Source: Prevotella sp. | GTDB lineage: Bacteria; Bacteroidota; Bacteroidia; Bacteroidales; Bacteroidaceae | NCBI GenBank assembly: GCA_017477435.1 | Contig: JAFUVV010000013.1 | Span: 1 to 35,045, forward strand | DNA length: 35,045 bases | Reading direction: 5' to 3' | In this document: positions 14,964-22,901 of the stretch, in pieces | Position numbering within the stretch: the first letter of the stretch is position 1 | How the letters are laid out: every line of letters starts with the position of its first letter | Position numbers and translations under genes: made by a program | Notes under the pieces: model-generated | Told to the model about the DNA's origin: nothing | What the model saw: the letters and a program-made list of their open reading frames with translations, nothing else | The model's database searches: none

Positions 14964-17879
14964 ATGTTAAAGAGATTCGATAAATCTATTGTTAAAGTCT
15001 TTATTGCCCTGGCAGCAATTGCCGTTGTCTACGCTTTACCCTCGTGTCGGCACGAGGGTGAGGGCATCGTCACTGCCGAATATCGTAGCGAGATCGACAG
15101 CCTGGTCGGCAACTGTAAGACCGATGCCGAACTGCTCACGCTGGAAGACAAGTTCAAGGAGCAGCACCGGGCACTGGGCCGGGCAGCAGTATACAGGGAG
15201 CTCGGTGAGCGCATGCGCAACGAGAGCCGCTTCGACGATGCCAACGAATATCACATGCTCGAGCTGAACATCGCCACCGACGCAAATGATACCATCGAGA
15301 TGGTGCGGGCACTGAACAACATTGCCACCAACTATCGCCGCCTCGGATTTGTCGATATCGCCACCGAATACCACTATCAGGCGCTGGGACTCTCCAATGC
15401 CTTCAGCGACAGCACGTCGTTCCTGGCCCGTAAGAACCGCGTCAGGGCGCTGAACGGACTCGGAAACATCTTCCTCTCCATAGACAACACCCACCTTGCC
15501 GACAGCGTCATCCGCCTCGCACTGAAAGGAGAGAAAGAACTCGGCAGCGCCCTCGGACAGGCTATCAACTACGCCAATCTCGGAGCAATCTTCGAGATGG
15601 AAGGCCAGATCGACTCCGCCTGGGTGTGCTATCGCAACTCCATGGCGAAGAACGAGGAGATAGGCTCCGACGTCGGCATCGCCTTGTGTCACGACCACTA
15701 CGGCAGCCTGTATGAGAAGGCCGGACAATACGACCAGGCCATCAACGAATACGCCGCTGCCTACGAGCTCTCGAAGAAGTCGAAAGACGCCTACCACGGA
15801 CTCAATTCCTGCATTTCGATGGCAAAGATATACCATCATACGGGCCGCGACGACGAAGCCTTTAGATATCTCGACGAAGCACTTGCAAAGGCAAAAGAAA
15901 TAAAGTCGCTCGAGCATCAGATATCCGTCTACAAAATCTATTACGACATCTACAACCGCCTCGGCAACGACCGTCAGGCCCTGAGCAACTTTGTCGAGGC
16001 CAACGCACTCGAAGACAGCATGTTCAACATGAAGCGTATGAGCGACATACAGAACATCCGTGTCAACAGCGAGCGCAAGCGTCAGATGGATCGCATCGAG
16101 CAGACAGAGCGGCAGTTCTACGAAGAAAAAGTCAACAAACGTGTGGCGTGGACGGTAGCCGCGCTTGTTCTGATTGCGAGCATAGCGGCCATCGTGTGGC
16201 TCACCTTCGCCCTCCGCGTGCGTAAGAAAAGAGCAGAGATGTTGCAGGAAATCAATGCCATGCGCGACAACTTCTTCACCAATATCACCCATGAGTTCCG
16301 CACGCCGCTGACAGTCATACAGTCGGTGGCAGAAGAACTGAAGCAGTCGTCGCCCGACGACATCGACGAAGTCCACCATCAGGCATCCATCATCGAATAC
16401 CATGAGCGCGAGCTGTTGCAGATGGTCAATCAGTTGCTCGACTCAGCCCGCTTCCATCATCTCGACGGCAAGGTCGACAAGCCGTGGGCACATGGCGATT
16501 TTGTCCTCTTTGTGCGAATGATAGTGGAGGCCTACACGCCGCTGGCCTCTTCTCACAACCTGCGACTGCAGTATCAGACATCGCAGGAGCACATTTATAT
16601 GGACTTTGTGCCCGATTACATGCGTAAGCTTCTTGCCAATCTGATTAGCAACTCGGTGAAGTTTGCCCATCCCGACACAGACATCATCGTAGCCACCAGC
16701 GTGGTAGATAAATCGCTGTTGCTCACGATAAAAGACGAGGGCGTCGGTGTTTCCGAGGAAGACATGGCCCATGTCTTCGACCCCTTCTATCAGGCAGATA
16801 GCGGCCGCAAGACCATCGGCACGGGCATTGGCCTGTCGCTGGTGAAAATGGCAGTAGAGAATATGGGAGGCACCATAACTATGGAGAGCACCAAGGATGA
16901 AGGCACTCTCGTGACCATAACCATGCCTCTCACCCACGACACCGGCAACTATGCTCCTCTCTCCGAGGGCGACATGCAGGTCTACGACGTCCCGTCGGAG
17001 TTTACCCACACCTCCCTTCCTGCCGACACCGAGAGCAGCGAGGGCGACCTGCGTGTGCTGATAGTGGAAGACTCGCCCGACGTGGCAAAATACATTGGCA
17101 GGAATATCCCTTCCGAGTTTGCCGTCAGTTTTGCCTTCAACGGCATCGACGGTTTCGAGCGTGCCCGTCAGCTGGTGCCCGACCTGATTGTGACCGACGT
17201 TATGATGCCTGGCATCGACGGTTTTGAGCTCTGCCGGCGAGTGCGCAGTGACGAGCTGACGAGCCACGTGCCCGTGATTATTGTCACGGCTAAGGTTACC
17301 CAGCAAGACCGTGAGCGCGGACTGGAAGCAGGAGCCGACGCCTATATGGAGAAGCCGTTCCATGCCGACGAACTGAAGATACGTGTGCGCAAGTTGCTCG
17401 AAATGCGCCGCATGCTTCGCGAGAAATGGTCGTTGAGCGAGCAGCTGCATACCGTCCGACCGTCGGAAATCGCAAAGGCAGAGCCTAAGGATGACGATGT
17501 GACAACATCAGTAGAGCCTATGACAGAGGGAGAGCCGACAGACGCTCTTTCGCCTTTTGTCAGCAAGTTCACATCGCTGGTACTCAGTCAGATGGATTCT
17601 GGCAAGGTAGCCATCAGCGAGATAGCCATGCATATGTATGTCACTCGCGAGCAGCTCGGCCGCAAACTCAAGGCCACCACGGGCATGACGTCCTCCCAGT
17701 ATGTCACCATGCTGCGCATACAGCGTGCCCGCCGTCTGCTTCGCGAGCATCCCAAGATGCAGATGATAGAAGTGGCGATGAGGTGTGGAATCAGCGATGT
17801 TGCCTATTTCACCACCCTTTTCAAGCGCGAGACAGGCACCACGCCAGCGCAATACCGCGGGGGAACCTCCGACGACTGA
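14964..17879 (+). CDS. hybrid two-component regulator: TPR sensor, histidine kinase, receiver, AraC
   Basis: The 971-residue one-protein signalling system begins with a hydrophobic segment (12-28, ending LPSC). Extracytoplasmic TPR-like helical repeats follow (about 50-360), then a membrane helix (395-417), a HisKA domain with H443 in ITHEFRTP, and HATPase_c with NLISNSVKFAHP (559-570), DEGVGV and GTGIGLSLVK (619-628). The receiver domain (about 696-812) has phospho-acceptor D745 in VTDVMMPG and K797. An AraC helix-turn-helix closes the protein (about 865-965). It is expected to sense a periplasmic signal and control transcription directly. Unlike glycan HTCS with beta-propeller sensors it has a TPR sensor, so the signal is unknown. 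No SusC/D pair is adjacent. Confidence 0.93.
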   Translation: MLKRFDKSIVKVFIALAAIAVVYALPSCRHEGEGIVTAEYRSEIDSLVGNCKTDAELLTLEDKFKEQHRALGRAAVYRELGERMRNESRFDDANEYHMLELNIATDANDTIEMVRALNNIATNYRRLGFVDIATEYHYQALGLSNAFSDSTSFLARKNRVRALNGLGNIFLSIDNTHLADSVIRLALKGEKELGSALGQAINYANLGAIFEMEGQIDSAWVCYRNSMAKNEEIGSDVGIALCHDHYGSLYEKAGQYDQAINEYAAAYELSKKSKDAYHGLNSCISMAKIYHHTGRDDEAFRYLDEALAKAKEIKSLEHQISVYKIYYDIYNRLGNDRQALSNFVEANALEDSMFNMKRMSDIQNIRVNSERKRQMDRIEQTERQFYEEKVNKRVAWTVAALVLIASIAAIVWLTFALRVRKKRAEMLQEINAMRDNFFTNITHEFRTPLTVIQSVAEELKQSSPDDIDEVHHQASIIEYHERELLQMVNQLLDSARFHHLDGKVDKPWAHGDFVLFVRMIVEAYTPLASSHNLRLQYQTSQEHIYMDFVPDYMRKLLANLISNSVKFAHPDTDIIVATSVVDKSLLLTIKDEGVGVSEEDMAHVFDPFYQADSGRKTIGTGIGLSLVKMAVENMGGTITMESTKDEGTLVTITMPLTHDTGNYAPLSEGDMQVYDVPSEFTHTSLPADTESSEGDLRVLIVEDSPDVAKYIGRNIPSEFAVSFAFNGIDGFERARQLVPDLIVTDVMMPGIDGFELCRRVRSDELTSHVPVIIVTAKVTQQDRERGLEAGADAYMEKPFHADELKIRVRKLLEMRRMLREKWSLSEQLHTVRPSEIAKAEPKDDDVTTSVEPMTEGEPTDALSPFVSKFTSLVLSQMDSGKVAISEIAMHMYVTREQLGRKLKATTGMTSSQYVTMLRIQRARRLLREHPKMQMIEVAMRCGISDVAYFTTLFKRETGTTPAQYRGGTSDD

Positions 17880-17932
17880 CTGTTTTCCACATCGCGACAC
17901 GTCTGTCAACTTCAGGCAGAGACAATCACATA

Positions 17933-17961
17933 GCCGGCCTCGGACACTACCTGAGGCCGGC
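17933..17961 (+). terminator. GC-rich hairpin after the hybrid regulator
   Basis: GCCGGCCTC (17933-17941) pairs perfectly with GAGGCCGGC (17953-17961) across 11 bases; ATTATTATG follows instead of a clean T run. It lies 54 bp after the stop codon and 20 bp before array 2. Confidence 0.6.
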
Positions 17962-17980
17962 ATTATTATGCCATGGCTTC

Positions 17981-18065
17981 AGTACATGGGCTTTGTACTG
18001 CGAGTACAAGACCAATGTACTACGAGTACAACATTCATGTACGCAGAGTACAAAAGCCATGTACT
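17981..18065 (+). repeat. 22-bp-period palindrome array 2
   Basis: Four units AGTACA-N7-TGTACT start at 17981, 18003, 18025 and 18047, exactly 22 bp apart, with linkers GCG, ACG, CAG. The centres are TGGGCTT, AGACCAA, ACATTCA and AAAGCCA, so orientation is mixed within the array. One arm is altered (TGTACG in unit 3). It lies between the regulator and tamB. Confidence 0.93.
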
Positions 18066-18072
18066 TGACTAA

Positions 18073-18112
18073 TTAACAGATTAACAAGTTAACAGATTAA
18101 CATGTTAACGGG
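18073..18112 (+). repeat. 8-bp tandem repeat
   Basis: Five octamers follow array 2: TTAACAGA, TTAACAAG, TTAACAGA, TTAACATG, TTAACGGG. The GTTAAC/TTAAC words give local palindromes. Confidence 0.85.
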
Positions 18113-18192
18113 CGAAAGGGTAGTACAAATTGTCGTCGGTGTGCGGTGGATTGCCTGACGATGGGTCGGGCTGAAAAAAACTTTACTTTTCC

Positions 18193-18223
18193 TTTGTGTT
18201 GTCTTTTCCTTTCATTACTTTTG
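18193..18223 (+). promoter_or_regulatory. promoter of tamB-tamL
   Basis: TTTG (18193-18196), 19 bp, TACTTTTG (18216-18223), a full match to the Bacteroidetes consensus. It gives a leader of only about 16 bases before the GTG start at 18246. Confidence 0.85.
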
Positions 18224-18245
18224 CATGTATAAAAATATATAAGGT

Positions 18246-21200
18246 GTGAAGAGGCCTTTGAAATGGGCGGCTATTGCCGTGCTTGTCCCGCCAGCGGTCG
18301 TGCTGCTTCTGGCGTTGGCGCTCTATCTGCCCCCTGTGCAGCAGTGGGCGGCAAGACGCGCATGCGAGTATGCTTCGGAGAAGACTGGCATGCAGATAAG
18401 CGTAGGACGCGTGAAGATAGACTTCCCCCTCGACATCGGGCTCGACGATGTGAAGGTGATAAAAGAGATGCCCGCCCTCGGCGTGGACGCTGACACCATT
18501 GCCGATATTGGTCATGTGAGGGCCGACGTCGCTTTCTGGCCGTTGCTCAAAGGGCGTGTCGACATCGACAACCTGCATCTTGAGCATGCAAAGGTGGACA
18601 CCGACGGGCTGATTGCCTCCACTCATATTAAGGGACGGATCGACAATCTCGATGCTTCGCTGCATGGTGTCGACCTGAAAAACAACGTTGTCGATGTGGA
18701 CAAGCTCCGTCTCGACGGCGGCGATGTGGCCGTGGCGCTGAACGACAGTGTGCCCGAAGATACCACCGCGAGCTCCAAGCCGTGGAAGATACACCTCGGC
18801 GATGTGGCGCTGGAGAAGACTAAGTTTGCCCTCGACATGCTTGGCGACGGCATGCGGCTGAAGACCGACATGACCACCGCCACGGCAAAGGATGTCGACA
18901 TCGACCTTGAGAAGGGCCGCTATGCCGTGGCAAAACTCGATGCCGACGGCGCGGTCGACGCTCATATGCCAAAGGGCACCATACCTCCGTCGCTGGGAAT
19001 GGGCGACGATATCTGCGCCAGCAATCTCAGCCTCGGACTCGACTCGCTGGCGATACAGTCGCCAAACATCGATGTGGGCGTCAGACATTGTCGTTTCAAG
19101 GAGAAGACGGGGCTCGAGGTGAGCGATTTCTCGGGGCGTGTCCACATGGACGACAAAGACCTGACACTGAAGAACATGCATCTGAAGACGCCGTCGTCGG
19201 AGATAGCCATGTCGCTCAATTATCCTCTCGACGGCTCGTCGGAAGGGATGGGGCCGGCTGCGATGCTTGCCGACGGACGGCTCGATGGGAACATACATGC
19301 CACGTTGGGCAAGAAGGATGTAGTGAGATTCCTCGGCGACATGCCCGCCGACCTGCGTCGCCAGTGGCCCGACGAGCCTCTGACGGTCGACGGCCGTGTG
19401 GCTGGCAGCATGCAGAACCTGCGGCTCGACGGCGTCAGGCTGAACATGCCGTCGGCACTCGATGCCACAGTGAGCGGCAACGTGACAAACCTCGGAGGCG
19501 ATGGCGAGATGGGGATGGACATCGACGTGAAGGCCACGACGCGAAATGTGGGATTTGTCAAGTCGCTGATGCCTGCCGACGCAAGAAAGACAGTGAATAT
19601 CCCCTACGGTGTCAGTTTCGACGGGCATGTGACGAAAAACGGCTCGGCGATAGCCTCTACGTTCACTGCCGGTCAGGGACGTGGCGTGCTTAAAGGCAGC
19701 GTCAGCTACGACACACAGCGCACGGCATACTCCGCTCGCCTCAATGCCCGGGCTCTGCCGCTGCAGAACTTCCTCCCGCGGATGGGCCTGTCGCCGTTCA
19801 CAGGAAGCGTGAACATAGATGGTCAGGGCACTGACCTGATGGCCAAGAACACACGGCTGAAGGCCGACATCAAGGTGGACCGCTTCAGCTATCAAGGATA
19901 TCAGTTGGATAATATCCGTGCCGATGCCAACGTCAGCAGCGGCGTCGTCGGTGCCCACATCGACAGCAGTAATCAGCTTGTGAAAGGACAGTTCGACGTA
20001 AGCGGCATCAAAGGCGAGAAATATCTTAAGGCCACCGTCGTGGGAGATATCCATAATGCCGACCTCAAGCGTCTCGGAGCGACGACGATGCCTATGGACC
20101 TGGCTGCATGCGGACGGTTTGACATCGTCACCGACATGGACGACTACTTCGACGTCAGCGGAGAGATGGGCGATATCACGGTGAAGGAGGACGGCAGCGT
20201 GTATCGTCCCGACGACATCACCTTCGACGTGAAGACCACAAAGGACAAGACCCATGCCACGGTCAGTGGCGGCGATTTCAGCCTGCGGGCCGACCTCACG
20301 GGCGGATACAAGCAGCTCGGAAAACAGATAGGCGCAATAGGCGAAGAACTGAAGCAGACGATAGCCGAGCGGCGGTTCGACTACGGCCGCCTTCGGAGCC
20401 GCCTCCCAGATGCCTCCATCGGGTTCCACTCAGGCAACAACAACTTCATTGCCCACGAACTCAATCGCCTCGGGTATAGCTACAAGCGTGCCGACATCGA
20501 CGTGAACACCTCCTCGCAGCAAGGCATTAACGGCAGTGTGGCCGTCGACAGGCTGTCGATGGATGGATTCCAGATCGACACCATCCGCGCCACAATAGCC
20601 ACCGCCGACGAGACCATACGCTACTCAGCATGGCTGCAGAACAACAAAGACAATCCCGACTATGCCTTCCGGGCCCTGCTCTCGGGTAAACTGAACGAAA
20701 GCGGTACCGACCTCAGTGCAAAGGTCTACGACACCCACGACAAGCTCGGTATCGACGTGGGACTCTCGGCCGCTGTCGAAGAAAACGGCATACGGCTGTC
20801 GTTCACCGACCCCAACCCGATGCTCGGATATAAGACATTCCGTGCAGCAAACCACAACTACGTCTTCCTCTCCGACAGCATGCGTGTCTCGGCCGACCTG
20901 AAGCTCGCCGCCGACGACGGCACCGGACTGCAGCTCTACAGCAACGACGATAACACCGAAGCACAGCAAGACATCACTGCCAGCCTCCACCGATTCGACC
21001 TGGCGCAGATACTCAGTGTGCTGCCATATACCCCCGACGTGACCGGAGTGATCGACGGCGACTTCCACTTCGTACAGACCGACGGCGAGGTGTCGGTGTC
21101 AACCAACCTCGCAGTAGACAAGATGACCTACGAGAAGAGTCTGCTCGGCAACCTGTCGACAGAGTTTGTCTATATGCCGAAGGCCGACGGATCACATTTC

Positions 21201-22901
21201 ATCGATGGTATATTCTTCCGCGACGACCGTCAGGTGGCAGCTCTCACAGGTGCCTACACCTCCGGCGACAGCATACAAGCCACGGTGGAACTCGACCGCA
21301 TTCCGCTCGATATGATCAACGGATTTATCCCCCAGCGCATAGTGGGGCTGCGAGGATACGGCGACGGACAGCTGTCGCTGGCCGGGACACTAAGCCGACC
21401 GATAGTCGACGGCGAGGTATATCTCGATTCATCCTATATCTACAGCGAGCCCTACGGCGTGGAGATGCGCTTTGCCGACGACCCCGTGAGGATTGTTGGC
21501 AGCAGGTTGATGTTTGAGAACTTCGAGATGTTTGCCAACAACGACAGTCCGCTCAATATTGCCGGCAACCTCGACTTTACCAATCTCGACCGAATGACAC
21601 TCGACATACTCATGCGAGCCGAGAATTTCAAACTCATCGACTCAAAGGAGAATCCACGCTCAGAAGCATTCGGCAGCGCCTACGTCGACTTCTTCGGCTC
21701 GATGAAAGGACCGCTCGAAAGCCTCCAGATGAGAGGTAAGCTCGATGTGCTCGGATCGACAGACATGACCTATATACTACGCGACTCAGAACTGTCGACC
21801 GATACTCAGCTTGAGGAACTCGTCAGATTCACCAACCTGAAAGACTCCATACCGCAGAAGATAGCCAAACCGGCAATAGAAGGCTTCGATATGAACCTCT
21901 CCGTAGGCATCGACGAAGGAGCACGCATACTATGTGCCCTCAACCAGGAGAAGTCGAACTACATCGACCTCCTCGGCGGCGGCAACCTCCGGCTGGGCTA
22001 TAACGCTTCTGATGGCATCAGGCTCAACGGACGCTATACCCTCAACAGCGGCGAGATGAAATATTCGTTGCCGGTCATTCCGCTAAAGACATTCAACATA
22101 CAGAGCGGCAGCTACCTCGAGTTCACAGGCGAAGCCATGAATCCAATCCTCAATATCACCGCCACCGAAGGGGTGAAGGCAACCGTCAACGATGGCGGGG
22201 GAAGCGGACGGCCTGTTGACTTCAACTGTGGAGTGAAGCTCACACAAACACTCCGTAGCCCGGGAATACAGTTCATCGTCGAAGCACCCGGCGACGTAAA
22301 TATTCAGGACGAGCTCAACACGATGACCACAGAGGAACGCGGAAAAGTGGCCATCACCATGCTCGTTTCCGGCATGTACCTCTCCGATGGCAATACCTCG
22401 TCGTTCTCCATGAACAGTGCTCTCAGCACCTTCCTGCAGTCGGAGATAAACAACATCGCCGGCACGGCAATGCGATCGATGGGACTCAATCTCGGTATGA
22501 GCGTAGACAACGCCACCAGCCAGAGCGGACAGATGCACACCGACTACAACTTCCGCTTCTCGAAACGACTGTGGAACAACCGCCTCAATGTCATAGTAGG
22601 AGGAAAAGTATCGACAGGAAGCGAGATCGACGAGCGAAACAATACGTTCTTCGACAACGTAGAGCTCGAATATCGACTTAACAAAACCGCTAGCCAATAC
22701 CTGCGTGTGTTCTACGACAACAGCACCTATGACTGGCTCGACGGCGTCATAGGCGAGTATGGAGTCGGATTCAAATGGACACGCAAACTGCAGCACTTCA
22801 AAGATATATTCCGTTTCAAGAGCGACAACCGCAAACTGCCGCAGATTCAGACGGAAAAGAAAGATTCAACCAATAATGAAGCAACGAAGAAAGAAGAATA
22901 G
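18246..22901 (+). CDS. tamB: translocation and assembly module protein TamB
   Basis: The 1551-residue protein has one N-terminal membrane anchor (about 6-28). A long beta-helical/AsmA-like body with many repeated strand segments follows, and the C-terminal DUF490/TamB domain (about 1150-1510) contains SGEMKYSLPVIPLKTFNI, GSYLEFTGEAMNP and the CGVKLTQTLRSPGIQF block. TamB spans the periplasm and is linked to outer-membrane biogenesis and lipid transport between the membranes. GTG at 18246 is chosen because it sits just after the promoter and before the anchor. Its last 26 bp overlap tamL, so the two are translated together. Confidence 0.92.
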   Translation: MKRPLKWAAIAVLVPPAVVLLLALALYLPPVQQWAARRACEYASEKTGMQISVGRVKIDFPLDIGLDDVKVIKEMPALGVDADTIADIGHVRADVAFWPLLKGRVDIDNLHLEHAKVDTDGLIASTHIKGRIDNLDASLHGVDLKNNVVDVDKLRLDGGDVAVALNDSVPEDTTASSKPWKIHLGDVALEKTKFALDMLGDGMRLKTDMTTATAKDVDIDLEKGRYAVAKLDADGAVDAHMPKGTIPPSLGMGDDICASNLSLGLDSLAIQSPNIDVGVRHCRFKEKTGLEVSDFSGRVHMDDKDLTLKNMHLKTPSSEIAMSLNYPLDGSSEGMGPAAMLADGRLDGNIHATLGKKDVVRFLGDMPADLRRQWPDEPLTVDGRVAGSMQNLRLDGVRLNMPSALDATVSGNVTNLGGDGEMGMDIDVKATTRNVGFVKSLMPADARKTVNIPYGVSFDGHVTKNGSAIASTFTAGQGRGVLKGSVSYDTQRTAYSARLNARALPLQNFLPRMGLSPFTGSVNIDGQGTDLMAKNTRLKADIKVDRFSYQGYQLDNIRADANVSSGVVGAHIDSSNQLVKGQFDVSGIKGEKYLKATVVGDIHNADLKRLGATTMPMDLAACGRFDIVTDMDDYFDVSGEMGDITVKEDGSVYRPDDITFDVKTTKDKTHATVSGGDFSLRADLTGGYKQLGKQIGAIGEELKQTIAERRFDYGRLRSRLPDASIGFHSGNNNFIAHELNRLGYSYKRADIDVNTSSQQGINGSVAVDRLSMDGFQIDTIRATIATADETIRYSAWLQNNKDNPDYAFRALLSGKLNESGTDLSAKVYDTHDKLGIDVGLSAAVEENGIRLSFTDPNPMLGYKTFRAANHNYVFLSDSMRVSADLKLAADDGTGLQLYSNDDNTEAQQDITASLHRFDLAQILSVLPYTPDVTGVIDGDFHFVQTDGEVSVSTNLAVDKMTYEKSLLGNLSTEFVYMPKADGSHFIDGIFFRDDRQVAALTGAYTSGDSIQATVELDRIPLDMINGFIPQRIVGLRGYGDGQLSLAGTLSRPIVDGEVYLDSSYIYSEPYGVEMRFADDPVRIVGSRLMFENFEMFANNDSPLNIAGNLDFTNLDRMTLDILMRAENFKLIDSKENPRSEAFGSAYVDFFGSMKGPLESLQMRGKLDVLGSTDMTYILRDSELSTDTQLEELVRFTNLKDSIPQKIAKPAIEGFDMNLSVGIDEGARILCALNQEKSNYIDLLGGGNLRLGYNASDGIRLNGRYTLNSGEMKYSLPVIPLKTFNIQSGSYLEFTGEAMNPILNITATEGVKATVNDGGGSGRPVDFNCGVKLTQTLRSPGIQFIVEAPGDVNIQDELNTMTTEERGKVAITMLVSGMYLSDGNTSSFSMNSALSTFLQSEINNIAGTAMRSMGLNLGMSVDNATSQSGQMHTDYNFRFSKRLWNNRLNVIVGGKVSTGSEIDERNNTFFDNVELEYRLNKTASQYLRVFYDNSTYDWLDGVIGEYGVGFKWTRKLQHFKDIFRFKSDNRKLPQIQTEKKDSTNNEATKKEE

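Noticed and set aside
15036-16403. 455-codon open frame antisense to the hybrid regulator
   Set aside because: Shadow of a long gene with strong codon bias; no recognisable domain.
18183-20429. 748-codon open frame antisense to tamB
   Set aside because: It mirrors tamB codon bias; the peptide is His- and Val-rich without domains. tamB has the promoter and recognisable domains.
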